Below are positions 1 through 8,903 of a DNA stretch of 64,000 nt, piece by piece (the stretch's first letter is position 1; each line of letters starts with the position of its first letter). The translations under genes were made by a program, and so were the position numbers. The stretch lies in contig CAYSTJ010000016.1 of NCBI GenBank assembly GCA_964434105.1, positions 19,655-83,654 on the forward strand, in the 5' to 3' direction. The notes beneath the pieces are model-generated. The model had not been told where the DNA came from. It ran no database searches and saw nothing but the letters and a program-made list of their open reading frames with translations. Origin of the DNA: CAYNST01 sp964434105. Its GTDB lineage: Bacteria; Pseudomonadota; Gammaproteobacteria; Pseudomonadales; Cellvibrionaceae.

Positions 1-2
1 GG

Positions 3-329
3 CATTTGGCTCGGATAGCCTGCGCGGGCGGTGATTTATGGGTGAGAGACGCCGGTGATGCTGAGGGTCAGTGTATTCGAGTCCGAATATTGGCAAAAGA
101 TGTCAGCCTCGCGCTAAGTTGTCATAACGATTCCAGCATAGTGAATCGGATACCCGTAGCCGTTATGGAGACAGCGCCCGACCGTGATGCCGCGATGGCA
201 CTGGTACGTTTGCAGGCCGGCAATGACCACCTGATTGCACGATTGACCTATCGTTCTGTTGACTACCTGAAACTAACGCCAGGGCAACAGCTTTGGGCAC
301 AAATCAAGTCAGTTGCCATTGTTCGTTGA
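3..329 (+). CDS. modC: Molybdate ABC transporter ATP-binding protein ModC, C-terminal fragment
   Basis: The reading frame is open from the left edge, so only the last ~108 codons are present and the true start lies outside the window. The residues match the C-terminal Mop/TOBE domain of ModC, which binds molybdate and modulates the ATPase: VRILAKDVSLAL near the start and PGQQLWAQIKSVA at the very end are family hallmarks. The Walker and signature motifs must lie upstream. It converges on modE, 39 bp away, consistent with a mod locus (modABC expected upstream). The assignment rests on the domain alone, so a fused ModC variant cannot be excluded. Confidence 0.85.
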   Translation, partial: HLARIACAGGDLWVRDAGDAEGQCIRVRILAKDVSLALSCHNDSSIVNRIPVAVMETAPDRDAAMALVRLQAGNDHLIARLTYRSVDYLKLTPGQQLWAQIKSVAIVR

Positions 330-368
330 TTGACTGTTCGTTCGAAAAATTTGCTGTAGATGCACTTA

Positions 369-1181
369 TTACTCGCTCTTAAGCAAGATCACGCTGGGTG
401 CTTTAAACAACGCGCAAGCCAATTCGCCTTCTTTCAGCCCCAAGTCCGTTGCGCTGATATTGGTGATAATAGCACAAACGGATTTGTTGCCGCCCACATC
501 GAGCGTGACATCTGTATTCACCGCGCCAGGCACGATGCGCGAAACCTTGCCGACGAATTTATTGCGAGCGCTCGTGACAATGCGGGTGTCCATGCTCAAG
601 ATAACCGACGATGCTTTAATCAAGGCGATGACATCGCTATTTTCCTGGAGCCCAAGCCGCTCAACACTGTCCTGGGTGATGACAGCAACCAGCCGCTGAT
701 CAGTGCCAATATCAATCTCGATTTCCGCATTTACAGCGCCTGGGGTTATCCGGGTAACGGTGCCACGGAACTGGTTTCTGGCACTGGTTGTCATGCTTTC
801 GTTCCTCATAAAATCCGCGATATCGTGCAGCGAATGCAATTTGCTACCCAAACGCTCAATAAATTTCTCATGCTCATCCTGCAGGGACTCGAACCCTTCG
901 ATAATTCGCCGTCCCAATTTGGTCACAGCCGTGCCGCCACCGTGCGCACCGCCTGCTGATCGGGTGACGAGCGGCTGATTGGACATATTGTTCATCGCGT
1001 CAATACGATCCCACGCTGTTTTATAACTGATACCCAGTTGTTTCGCCGCCTTGGAAATAGAGCCGCAATCATGAATGGATTTCAATAGTTCGACTTGAAT
1101 TGACGCAAAGGATTGTTGGTTCCCGGTCAGTAGAAAAACATCGCCCTTGAGCCGGCCTTGATTAGATTTTCGGGTTGCCAT
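369..1181 (-). CDS. modE: Molybdate-responsive transcriptional regulator ModE
   Basis: A 270-residue protein with the full ModE layout. An N-terminal winged helix-turn-helix (about residues 20-120, including GSISKAAKQLGISYKTAWDR) is followed by two tandem Mop/TOBE domains (about 130-200 and 202-268). Both TOBE repeats start with the TSARN signature. In the family the dimer binds molybdate or tungstate between TOBE domains and then represses mod transport genes and tunes molybdoenzyme genes. Length matches E. coli ModE (262). It is transcribed toward modC. The Mo enzyme NapA is encoded at the other end of this window and is a plausible regulon member, which is inference. Confidence 0.93.
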   Translation of the reverse strand: MATRKSNQGRLKGDVFLLTGNQQSFASIQVELLKSIHDCGSISKAAKQLGISYKTAWDRIDAMNNMSNQPLVTRSAGGAHGGGTAVTKLGRRIIEGFESLQDEHEKFIERLGSKLHSLHDIADFMRNESMTTSARNQFRGTVTRITPGAVNAEIEIDIGTDQRLVAVITQDSVERLGLQENSDVIALIKASSVILSMDTRIVTSARNKFVGKVSRIVPGAVNTDVTLDVGGNKSVCAIITNISATDLGLKEGELACALFKAPSVILLKSE

Positions 1182-1741
1182 ACAGTCTCACGGATTGGTG
1201 ATAAATTGCGTCATCTTTCTATTGGCACGAGTGCCACATTGTTGGCGTTTCGCGATAACCCATTGAAGCTATAAGAATTTCGGCGCTTTGCTCAAAGCTG
1301 TGAATTCCCTATAAATCAATTGGCTAGATCCAATCGTCAACAGGCACGAACATACGATACCAATCATTATCGATGATTACTTAAACCGTGTCGATTCATC
1401 CCGACACCGCCAGGTAGCGTGGCAGCTTTTGTTTCAGCGCGCTACACGAAGTGGCCAGTTTCAACCTTTTTTTACCGGCCGGACTTCTACCCATCCGCAA
1501 CCACCTTTTCTACGCATTTCAGTTTAACGTGGAGGCGGGGAATTGACAGCACGCTATCAAGGTCACTTTACATGGCGATTGGCATAGCCGGTGCGATAAG
1601 CGGTTCCCATTTAAGCAAAGTGGGACTTCCCGATGGACGAAACTGAAGGCGGTGGGACGACAACAGAATAAAGAGCGGGAATACTGGGCGGGTACTCCGA
1701 AACCCCAAAACCCCAGAAATCCAACCATCAGAGGATTCGAA
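1182..1741. other. Intergenic region between modE and the GH16 gene
   Basis: About 560 bp without a convincing gene. It holds the upstream region of modE, one copy of the R4 repeat (1273-1343), and the leader of the GH16 gene. A TTGACA hexamer at 1543-1548 could be a -35 element, but no good -10 follows at the right distance. The short open frames here have no recognisable product. Confidence 0.5.
1273..1343 (+). repeat. R4 repeat, copy A
   Basis: About 71 bp that aligns with 35176-35247. Shared blocks are AAGAATTTC, TATAAATCAATT, TAGATCCAA and TCAACAG. The 3' end (CGTCAACAGG) resembles the terminus of the TA-flanked MITE at 21.5 kb, so R4 may be a solo or diverged end of a related element. 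It lies in the modE upstream region. Confidence 0.55.
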
Positions 1742-3388
1742 ATGCCAGCCGACTTTTTTGTTCTCAGGTCTATCTTTCGCTCTCGGGCTCTCTTCCCGGT
1801 TTACCTGACTGCGCTGCTCACCGCATGTGGTGGCGAAAACGGGGGTCACCCGGGCTCTTCATCCGGTAGCAGTACATCGTCAGGCAGTGGCTCTTCCTCA
1901 GGCACGAGCAGTGGCGCAAGCAGCTCGTCTTCAGGCTCTGCGACAACCAGCAGCAGTTCATCGGGCATGGCCGCGGGGGGGTGCCTGCAGCCGGCATTGG
2001 ATAGCGGATACTGCCTGGTGTGGCAGGATGAGTTCTCCGGGACGGCTCTCGATACCTCCAAATGGAGCGCGGAGGTCAATTGCTGGGGTGGCGGAAACAA
2101 CGAAGCCCAATGCTATGTAGACAGGCCGGAAAACCTGTGGGTCGATGGTGGCTACCTGCACCTGAAAGCGATTCGAGAAGATGTAACCGGACCTTCTGTG
2201 GTCGACGATGAACCGGGCTATTTCAGAGAAGACTCCAGCGGCACGGGTACCTACAGTTCCGCCAGAGTCCGCACAAAAAACCAGGGCGACTGGCGTTACG
2301 GTCGTTTTGAGATCCGCGCAAAATTGCCATCGGGGCAGGGCACCTGGCCGGCAGTCTGGATGCTGCCCACCGATAATGTGTACGGCGGATGGGCTTCATC
2401 AGGCGAAATCGACATAATGGAGGCCGTGAACCTGAAGGTTGACGGCGAACGACGCCTGTATGGGACGCTTCATTTCGGCGATAACTGGCCGAACAATGTT
2501 CATTCTGGCGACAGCTACCAGCTACCGAATGCAGTCAGTCCCGCCGATGACTTTCATGAATATGCGATCGAATGGGAAGAAGGGGAGATCCGCTGGTATG
2601 TCGACGGTGATCACTTTGCAACACAAACCCAGGACGGCTGGTACACGATGGCTGATCTTGACGATCCTGCCGCGCCCTTCAATCAGCGATTTCATTTGTT
2701 ACTCAACCTGGCCGTTGGCGGCGACTGGGCTGCTGCGGTGAACGATACCGGTATTGATGCGTCCGTCTTTCCCCAGGAGATGGTTGTTGACTATGTTCGG
2801 GTCTATGAATGTACCCGTGATCCTGAGACGGGGCGTGGTTGTGCGTCGCGTAACGTCAATGTTGCGGTCAACCCTGGCGTGGCACCACCGGCGCCGGTGG
2901 ATACCGCAGGTGATGCTTTGACCATCTTTGACGGAGCGACAACCAATGTGGCCTTTAACTGGGGAGTCTATACTGAGTCCGGGGAAATCGGTTACCAGAT
3001 CGTCAATGCAGGTGAACCCTATGGTGAGGTCGCCGAGCTGACTTTCTCGACAGACACCGGCATCGGGTTTTTTCAGTCGGGCACCACATTCGACCTGTCC
3101 GAGTTCAGCAGAATATCCTTTGCTCTGCGTGTGGTTGAAGATCCACGCCCGGTCAAGGCACCTTTACTCTTTCGGGCTGACTGTGGTTACCCGTGTACAT
3201 CCGGTGATGTAGTTTTAGTATATCCGGGTCTGAATGTCTGGACGCACTATGAAATCCCACTGCGGGAATTAGCTGCAGGTGGACTCGCCATCAACGCGGT
3301 CGACACGCCGTTCGTTATTTCGACATCGGTGGGAAACCAGGCAGGGTTAAAGCTGATGCTGGACAATTTGGTCATTCACCGGTACTGA
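1742..3388 (+). CDS. Lipoprotein GH16 beta-1,3-glucanase (laminarinase-like) with extra C-terminal domain
   Basis: 548 residues from an ATG preceded by GAGG; an upstream in-frame start at 1652 lacks a ribosome site and would bury the signal peptide. The signal sequence ends in a lipobox (LLTAC, Cys29), so the mature enzyme is probably a lipoprotein. A Ser/Gly linker (about 35-75) leads to the GH16 beta-jellyroll (about 85-385). The catalytic motif GEIDIMEAV gives nucleophile Glu222 and acid/base Glu227. Residues ~400-548 form a further beta-rich domain, probably carbohydrate-binding. GH16 members of this type cut beta-1,3-glucans such as laminarin. The next genes are a GH3 beta-glucosidase and an AraC regulator, which fits stepwise glucan breakdown. 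Confidence 0.88.
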   Translation: MPADFFVLRSIFRSRALFPVYLTALLTACGGENGGHPGSSSGSSTSSGSGSSSGTSSGASSSSSGSATTSSSSSGMAAGGCLQPALDSGYCLVWQDEFSGTALDTSKWSAEVNCWGGGNNEAQCYVDRPENLWVDGGYLHLKAIREDVTGPSVVDDEPGYFREDSSGTGTYSSARVRTKNQGDWRYGRFEIRAKLPSGQGTWPAVWMLPTDNVYGGWASSGEIDIMEAVNLKVDGERRLYGTLHFGDNWPNNVHSGDSYQLPNAVSPADDFHEYAIEWEEGEIRWYVDGDHFATQTQDGWYTMADLDDPAAPFNQRFHLLLNLAVGGDWAAAVNDTGIDASVFPQEMVVDYVRVYECTRDPETGRGCASRNVNVAVNPGVAPPAPVDTAGDALTIFDGATTNVAFNWGVYTESGEIGYQIVNAGEPYGEVAELTFSTDTGIGFFQSGTTFDLSEFSRISFALRVVEDPRPVKAPLLFRADCGYPCTSGDVVLVYPGLNVWTHYEIPLRELAAGGLAINAVDTPFVISTSVGNQAGLKLMLDNLVIHRY

Positions 3389-3503
3389 AATACTGTGAGT
3401 TTACCGGGCGATTAATCGGTCCCTTTCACACCGATGCCACATGGCGTGGTGTTTTCAACCGGCGGTCATGAAATAGCCGACACCAACGACCAGGAGACAG
3501 ACT

Positions 3504-5744
3504 ATGCAGTTTTGTAAATGGATGGCAGTTGGCGGAGCAGTATTGATGTCAGCGCAACCAGGGGCGCAGACGGATGCACCGTCCAGGGTTCAGGCCCTGT
3601 TGGACAAGATGACACTGGCCGAAAAGATCGGCCAAATGAATCAGTACAACGGTTTCTGGGATGCTACCGGACCGGTACCGAGCGAGGCCGACAGTAAAAA
3701 GAAGTACGACCATCTGCGTAGTGGACAGGTTGGTTCAGTCTTGAACGTGGTGGGGGCGGAAAATGTTCGGGAGCTCCAAAGGATCGCTGTCGAAGAAACC
3801 CGCCTTGGCATTCCCCTGATTTTTGGACTTGACGTAATTCATGGGCACAAGACACTGTTTCCGATACCTTTGGCCGAAGCTGCCAGCTGGGAACCCGCTG
3901 CGATCGAACAGGGCGCACGCATTGCTGCCATAGAGTCTTCGGCGCAGGGGATTAACTGGACATTTGCCCCTATGGTTGATATTTCGTTCGATGCGCGTTG
4001 GGGTAGAGTAGCGGAGGGTGCTGGCGAAGACCCGTATCTCGGCTCGAGAGTCGCCGAAGCCCGGGTGCGTGGCTTTCAGGGGCAGGACCTTACCGCGCCG
4101 GATACCATCGCGGCTACGGCCAAACATCTTGCGGGTTACGGCTTTGCTGAGGGCGGACGTGACTACAATCGCGTCGATATGAGCACCTACACGCTCTTCA
4201 ATATCGTGTTGCCGCCTTTTAGGGCGACTGTCGAAGCTGATGTTAAAACCTTTATGAATTCTTTTAATACGCTCAATGGGGTACCGGCCACTGCCTCCGG
4301 TTTTTTGTTGCGTGACATATTGAAAGATCGTTGGGGGTTTAACGGGTTTGTCGTGTCTGACTGGGCATCAATTCAGGAGATGGTGCCGCACGGATATGCG
4401 GAGAACAACCGGCGGGCTGCGGAACTCGCCTTGCAGGCGGGTACTGACATGGACATGGAAGGCTACGCCTATGTCAACGAGCTTGAACAGTCGATAGGCA
4501 GCGGCAACGCGGATCAGAAGCACGTCGACGACGCGGTTCGCCGCATTTTGACGGTCAAGGAAGCGCTGGGGCTGTTTGACGACCCTTACCGTTATGTCAG
4601 CGAGGAAAGGGAAAAGCGGCTGCTTTACCACCCGGATCACATGGCAGCTGCACGCGATATGGCCCGACGATCCATTGTGCTGCTGAAAAACGACGGAAAC
4701 CTGCTGCCGTTGAGCCGGGATCAGAAGAAAATTGCAGTGATTGGGCCGCTCGCCCAGGACAAAAACAGTCCGCTCGGTACCTGGCGAGTATCCTCGGACG
4801 ACAATACCGCTGTGTCATTGCTGGAAGGACTTGAGCAGTACACCCCACATATTCGCTACGCCGAAGGCACCAAATTAAGTATCGGACCGGAATCGTTCGC
4901 AGAACATATACAGGTGAATCAAACCGACCGCGGCGGCTTTAAGAAGGCACTACAATTGGCGCGCAAGAGCGATGTCGTCATTATGATGCTGGGCGAGCAT
5001 GGATTCCAGTCAGGTGAGGGTCGCAGCCGCACGCGGCTGGGCCTGCCGGGTTTGCAGCAGGAATTGCTTGAGGCAGTCTACTCGGTAAACAAAAACATCG
5101 TTCTGCTGGTAGCAAGCGGTCGCCCGTTGGTGCTGACCTGGGCGGATGAGCATATACCGTCCATAGTGCAAACCTGGCAACTTGGCAGTCAGAGCGGCAA
5201 TGCCATCGCCGATGTACTGTTTAACGTGTACAACCCGGCAGGCAAACTGCCAATGACCTTTCCGCGCAATGTTGGGCAGGTACCGCTGAGCTATCTGCAG
5301 TTCAGTACTGGGCGTCCAACGTCTACGAACACGGTGTTCTGGTCCCACTACACCGATGAGAGCAACGCGCCCCTTTATCCATTTGGACACGGCCTAAGCT
5401 ACACCACGTTTCAATACAGTGACTTGAAGGTAGACGCAGGCAACAGGTCCGCCGTGCGGGTGGCTGTCACGGTGAAAAACAGCGGAAAGCTAGCCGGAGA
5501 AGAGGTTGTGCAGCTGTATATCCGCGACAGGGTGGCGATTCCGGTCCGCCCGGTCAAAGAATTAAAAGGGTTCGATAAAATTCATTTAGCGCCAGGTGAA
5601 AGCAAACAGATCGAGTTTCTGCTCACCGAAAAAGAGCTCGGATTTTATGACGATACAGGGAAATTTGTTGTCCAGCCGGGCGAATTCGATGTCATGGTCG
5701 GTGGCAGCTCGGATACGCGCCTCAGTGAAACCTTTACTTTTTAA
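3504..5744 (+). CDS. bglX: GH3 beta-glucosidase, BglX-like, exported
   Basis: 746 residues with a signal peptide (about 1-22), the GH3 TIM-barrel (about 30-360), the alpha/beta sandwich (about 390-600) and a C-terminal fibronectin III-like domain (about 660-740). The nucleophile is Asp286 in GFVVSDWAS; the substrate-binding KHLAGYG motif is at about 207-213. Length and order match periplasmic BglX (765). It would release glucose from oligosaccharides made by the upstream GH16 enzyme. A start at 3504 is supported by AGGAG about 12 bp upstream. It is co-directional with the GH16 gene (115-bp gap) and the downstream AraC gene. Substrate linkage cannot be fixed from sequence; laminari-oligosaccharides are inferred from context. 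Confidence 0.9.
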   Translation: MQFCKWMAVGGAVLMSAQPGAQTDAPSRVQALLDKMTLAEKIGQMNQYNGFWDATGPVPSEADSKKKYDHLRSGQVGSVLNVVGAENVRELQRIAVEETRLGIPLIFGLDVIHGHKTLFPIPLAEAASWEPAAIEQGARIAAIESSAQGINWTFAPMVDISFDARWGRVAEGAGEDPYLGSRVAEARVRGFQGQDLTAPDTIAATAKHLAGYGFAEGGRDYNRVDMSTYTLFNIVLPPFRATVEADVKTFMNSFNTLNGVPATASGFLLRDILKDRWGFNGFVVSDWASIQEMVPHGYAENNRRAAELALQAGTDMDMEGYAYVNELEQSIGSGNADQKHVDDAVRRILTVKEALGLFDDPYRYVSEEREKRLLYHPDHMAAARDMARRSIVLLKNDGNLLPLSRDQKKIAVIGPLAQDKNSPLGTWRVSSDDNTAVSLLEGLEQYTPHIRYAEGTKLSIGPESFAEHIQVNQTDRGGFKKALQLARKSDVVIMMLGEHGFQSGEGRSRTRLGLPGLQQELLEAVYSVNKNIVLLVASGRPLVLTWADEHIPSIVQTWQLGSQSGNAIADVLFNVYNPAGKLPMTFPRNVGQVPLSYLQFSTGRPTSTNTVFWSHYTDESNAPLYPFGHGLSYTTFQYSDLKVDAGNRSAVRVAVTVKNSGKLAGEEVVQLYIRDRVAIPVRPVKELKGFDKIHLAPGESKQIEFLLTEKELGFYDDTGKFVVQPGEFDVMVGGSSDTRLSETFTF

Positions 5745-5780
5745 TCGAGTGCCGTGGGCGCGAATCTGCGGTACGGACCT

Positions 5781-5821
5781 GAGACAGGACACAGGGGGTC
5801 GCCTATAATGGCGGCCCCTGT
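5781..5821 (+). promoter_or_regulatory. Candidate sigma-70 promoter inside an inverted repeat, upstream of the AraC-type gene
   Basis: GAGACA (5781-5786), a 17-bp spacer and a perfect TATAAT (5804-5809) form a plausible promoter. The TATAAT lies exactly in the loop of an inverted repeat, ACAGGGGGTCGCC / GGCGGCCCCTGT (5791-5821). The same structure could act as an operator for the regulator encoded just downstream or as a U-less terminator for the GH3 gene. Confidence 0.45.
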
Positions 5822-5839
5822 CATGATGGCCTGATTCGT

Positions 5840-7135
5840 ATGATGTACGACGCAGTGTTTTTTAATTTCCACGATGTCGCGCTGATCCTTGTAGCATTTC
5901 AAAGTCTGATCTTCGGCAGCCTTCTGCTTTGCATTACGCGAGGCAAGCCACTGAGCAACCGCCTCCTCGGACTGTTTGTGTTTTCCCTCGGACTGGAAGC
6001 TATCGATACGCTGATCTATTGGTGCCTCCCGCTGAAAGAGCAGTATCTGGCAGGCTTTCCGGAGGTGTTTTTCGCGTTCAAGGTTACTTTACTATTACAG
6101 GGGCCATTACTTTTCATTTATGTCAAATCGCTCATATACCGCGATTTTGCCTTCAGGCAAAAAGATTTGATGCACTTTATACCCGCTCTGATCTATCCGT
6201 TTTATGCGGCGCTCATGGTGGCAAATATTGGACAGGAAAACCTGGCACAGGGGGTGCTGCAGTACAGCTACTATTGGGATAATCCGTATTACCACTCGCT
6301 GGTCATGGTGCAGGCAATCGTTGTCAGCCTGTACGCTCTGGCTTCCGTCAGATTGATACTGGGATATAACGAGCGACTTAAAGAAAGTTACTCGTCTATT
6401 GGAGAGATCGGGAGAGGCTGGCTAAAAGTCCTTATCATTGGCTTTACAGTAATCTGCCTATGGAATCTTGCATCCCATCTGTTGGGTTCGATCTATTCAT
6501 CCACCATTTCGTCGACCGCCGGACTTGCTGGCAACTATGTCGATCTGATTTTTATGAATCTGCTTGTGTTTTACAATCTGTTGCATTCACACGTCGTGCT
6601 GGGAATCAGCGACCCCTGGCTCAAAAAGGCGGGCACTGCGGAAGTCGCGGCTGGCTCAATGACACAGGAGTGCGCGGCCAGCACGAGCTCAGGCGTAGAG
6701 GAAAAGAACCCGTTTCCGGCGCATACCATTGACGCGATTGAGCAGGCAATGCATAAAAAGCAGGTCTATTTGATCCACGACCTGACACTTGACCAGCTGG
6801 CGGAAACGGTCCGCCTCTCCCCCCGTGAAGTTTCAAACATTATCAACCGCCATTACGGGATGAATTTTTTTGATTTTATTAACTTTCACAGGGTGGCGCG
6901 CGCCAGAACGCTTTTGATTTCGGAGCCGGAAAAAACCGTATTGGAAGTGTGGGAGCTGTCTGGATTCAACAGTAAGTCCGCTTTTCACCGTTTTTTTAAA
7001 AAGTTTGTCGCGGTAACACCGACGGAGTACCGACGAGCAAAGTCTGGTAGCGCCGCCTCTCAACTATCCCCGGAAGGCTACAGTTTGAGCGGGGCGAACG
7101 GGGTTACGCCGGCTGCCGGTTCAAAAGACCCCTGA
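5840..7135 (+). CDS. Membrane-bound AraC-family transcriptional regulator
   Basis: 431 residues. The first ~250 form about seven hydrophobic membrane spans; the last third (about 310-405) is an AraC-type double helix-turn-helix, with SPREVSNIINRHYG in the first HTH and the typical FHRFFKKFVAVTPTEYRR ending. AraC proteins with this 7TM front often sit next to glycoside hydrolase genes in gammaproteobacteria and are thought to sense a periplasmic or membrane signal, so control of the GH16/GH3 genes is the natural inference. No strong ribosome site precedes the two adjacent ATGs at 5840 and 5843. Residues after ~405 are low-complexity. The ligand is unknown. Confidence 0.8.
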   Translation: MMYDAVFFNFHDVALILVAFQSLIFGSLLLCITRGKPLSNRLLGLFVFSLGLEAIDTLIYWCLPLKEQYLAGFPEVFFAFKVTLLLQGPLLFIYVKSLIYRDFAFRQKDLMHFIPALIYPFYAALMVANIGQENLAQGVLQYSYYWDNPYYHSLVMVQAIVVSLYALASVRLILGYNERLKESYSSIGEIGRGWLKVLIIGFTVICLWNLASHLLGSIYSSTISSTAGLAGNYVDLIFMNLLVFYNLLHSHVVLGISDPWLKKAGTAEVAAGSMTQECAASTSSGVEEKNPFPAHTIDAIEQAMHKKQVYLIHDLTLDQLAETVRLSPREVSNIINRHYGMNFFDFINFHRVARARTLLISEPEKTVLEVWELSGFNSKSAFHRFFKKFVAVTPTEYRRAKSGSAASQLSPEGYSLSGANGVTPAAGSKDP

Positions 7136-7211
7136 ACCGGACAGCGAGTTCGTGACCAGAGCCGCTGCCGGGCAAAACTCAATATGACCCTGATCAGGTT
7201 ACGGCGCGCTT

Positions 7212-8903
7212 TTACGAGACGTTCGTCGTAACCTGGCCGTCGATAACATCAGTGCGGACGAGGAAGTCCCCGAAAGCTTCATTGTCACTTTTTTCCCGTG
7301 CGTAGCGCGCCAGCAGTGGTTTCAGTGCAGCAAGGATCTGGCTTTCATCAATGTTTTCTCGATAGAGTTGGTTCATCCGCTGACCGCCCCGGTCGGCACC
7401 CAGATAAAGATTGTATTTGCCAGGTGCCTTTCCCGTCAGGGCGATTTCGCCGAGAAACGGTCGCGCGCAACCATTGGGACAACCGGATACACGAAGACGG
7501 ATAGCCTCTCCCGCCGTGCCGGTTTCCTCCATTAATGATTCCAATTTGCGAGTCAACGCGGGCATGTAGCGTTCGGCTTCTGCCATGGCCAGCCCGCACG
7601 TGGGAAATGCAACACACGAGATCGCATTGCGGGTAAGGGCAGTGCTCCGGGAGCCGTCGTCGAGGCCATATTTATCGACCAGTTTCTGGATGGCTGCTTT
7701 CTCACTGTGCGATACACCCGCAATAATCAGATTCTGGTTGCAGGTGATCCTGAATTCGCCGCTGTGTGACAGGGCAATCTCGCGCAGCGCTGAACGAAGT
7801 TTGAGGTTCTCGAAATCGCGCACCCGGCCACTGCGGATAAACAGTGTGAGATGATGCTGACCTGTCTGGTCTTCAACCCAACCAAACTGATCGCCGCTAT
7901 CAATTAATTGGTACGCCCGCAATGGCTGAAGTGGCTTGCCGTGATATTCCGTAAAACGCGCTTTAAACCAATCCAGTCCATGGTCATCCAGCGTATATTT
8001 GAAACGGGCATGGGATCGACGGGTGCGGCAGCCGTGATCGCGCTGCACGGCGACAATGGCTTCGCAGGCATCGACAATATCTTCGGCGGGAACAAAGCCA
8101 GCCGGACTTGCCAGGCGCGGGTAAGTGGCGTCGTCGCCATAGGTCATCCCCATGCCGCCGCCCACAGCGACGTTAAAACCGACGATCTGGTCGTCCTCGA
8201 CAATCGCAATCAGACCCAGGTCATTGGCGAGCACATCACAATCGTTATAGGGGGGCAGCGCAATAGCGACTTTGAATTTGCGTGGCAGATAGCGATAGGT
8301 ATAGAAAGGCTCCTGTTCATCCTCGACAAACCCGGCAGGTGGTGACGCTCCCAGCCATGTCTCATCGTAGGCACCCGAACGCCACCGCAGTCGCTCGCTG
8401 ATAGCCCAGGCCAGGTCGTTTATCTGTCGGTGCGCACGGGACAGATGCGGGTTTACGTTGGTTACAACGTTGCGGTTAACATCGCCGCAGGCGCCGCGAC
8501 TGTCAAGGCCGAGGCGGTCCAGGTGCTGAATGAGCGGTTTCAGGTCTTCTTTGAAAATTTCGTGAAACTGGAACGTCTGCCGGGTCGTTAAACGCAGACT
8601 GCCATCGGCGAAACGTTCGGCAACTTCGTCCAGCCCCAACCACTGTTCCGGAGTGAGAACTCCGCCAGGCAAGCGCAGGCGTAGCATGAACTGAAAGCGC
8701 GGCTCCAGTTTCTGTTTCCGTCGTTCATCCCGCAGATCGCGATCGTCCTGCTGGTAAATACCATGAAACTTGATCAACTTGGTATCGTCGTCACTGACTG
8801 AGCCGGTAGCCTGATCGGCGAGGGATTCATTCAAAGTGCCGCGCAAATAATGGCTCTGACGTTTTACCTGTTCCGCTTCGGGTAGTTTATCGTGCTCACT
8901 CAT
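7212..8903 (-). CDS. cysI: Assimilatory sulfite reductase (NADPH) hemoprotein subunit
   Basis: 563 residues. CysI carries siroheme coupled to a 4Fe-4S cluster and reduces sulfite to sulfide with six electrons supplied by CysJ. Both nitrite/sulfite reductase ferredoxin-like half-domains and siroheme domains are present. The cluster ligands are seen in ISCVAFPTCG and LRVSGCPNGCARP, the CX5C...CX3C pattern. Length is typical (E. coli 570). The start is the ATG at 8903, which overlaps the cysJ TGA by one base (TGATG), so translation is coupled to cysJ; the TTG at 8906 is less likely. It is the last gene of the apparent sqr-cysJ-cysI operon. Confidence 0.95.
   Translation of the reverse strand: MSEHDKLPEAEQVKRQSHYLRGTLNESLADQATGSVSDDDTKLIKFHGIYQQDDRDLRDERRKQKLEPRFQFMLRLRLPGGVLTPEQWLGLDEVAERFADGSLRLTTRQTFQFHEIFKEDLKPLIQHLDRLGLDSRGACGDVNRNVVTNVNPHLSRAHRQINDLAWAISERLRWRSGAYDETWLGASPPAGFVEDEQEPFYTYRYLPRKFKVAIALPPYNDCDVLANDLGLIAIVEDDQIVGFNVAVGGGMGMTYGDDATYPRLASPAGFVPAEDIVDACEAIVAVQRDHGCRTRRSHARFKYTLDDHGLDWFKARFTEYHGKPLQPLRAYQLIDSGDQFGWVEDQTGQHHLTLFIRSGRVRDFENLKLRSALREIALSHSGEFRITCNQNLIIAGVSHSEKAAIQKLVDKYGLDDGSRSTALTRNAISCVAFPTCGLAMAEAERYMPALTRKLESLMEETGTAGEAIRLRVSGCPNGCARPFLGEIALTGKAPGKYNLYLGADRGGQRMNQLYRENIDESQILAALKPLLARYAREKSDNEAFGDFLVRTDVIDGQVTTNVS

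Noticed and set aside
360..959. Long plus-strand open frame opposite modE
   Set aside because: It is the antisense shadow of the ModE coding sequence, with no ribosome site and no family match.
1652..1741. Upstream extension of the GH16 protein
   Set aside because: It would place 30 polar residues before a clear lipoprotein signal peptide, and only the ATG at 1742 has a ribosome site.
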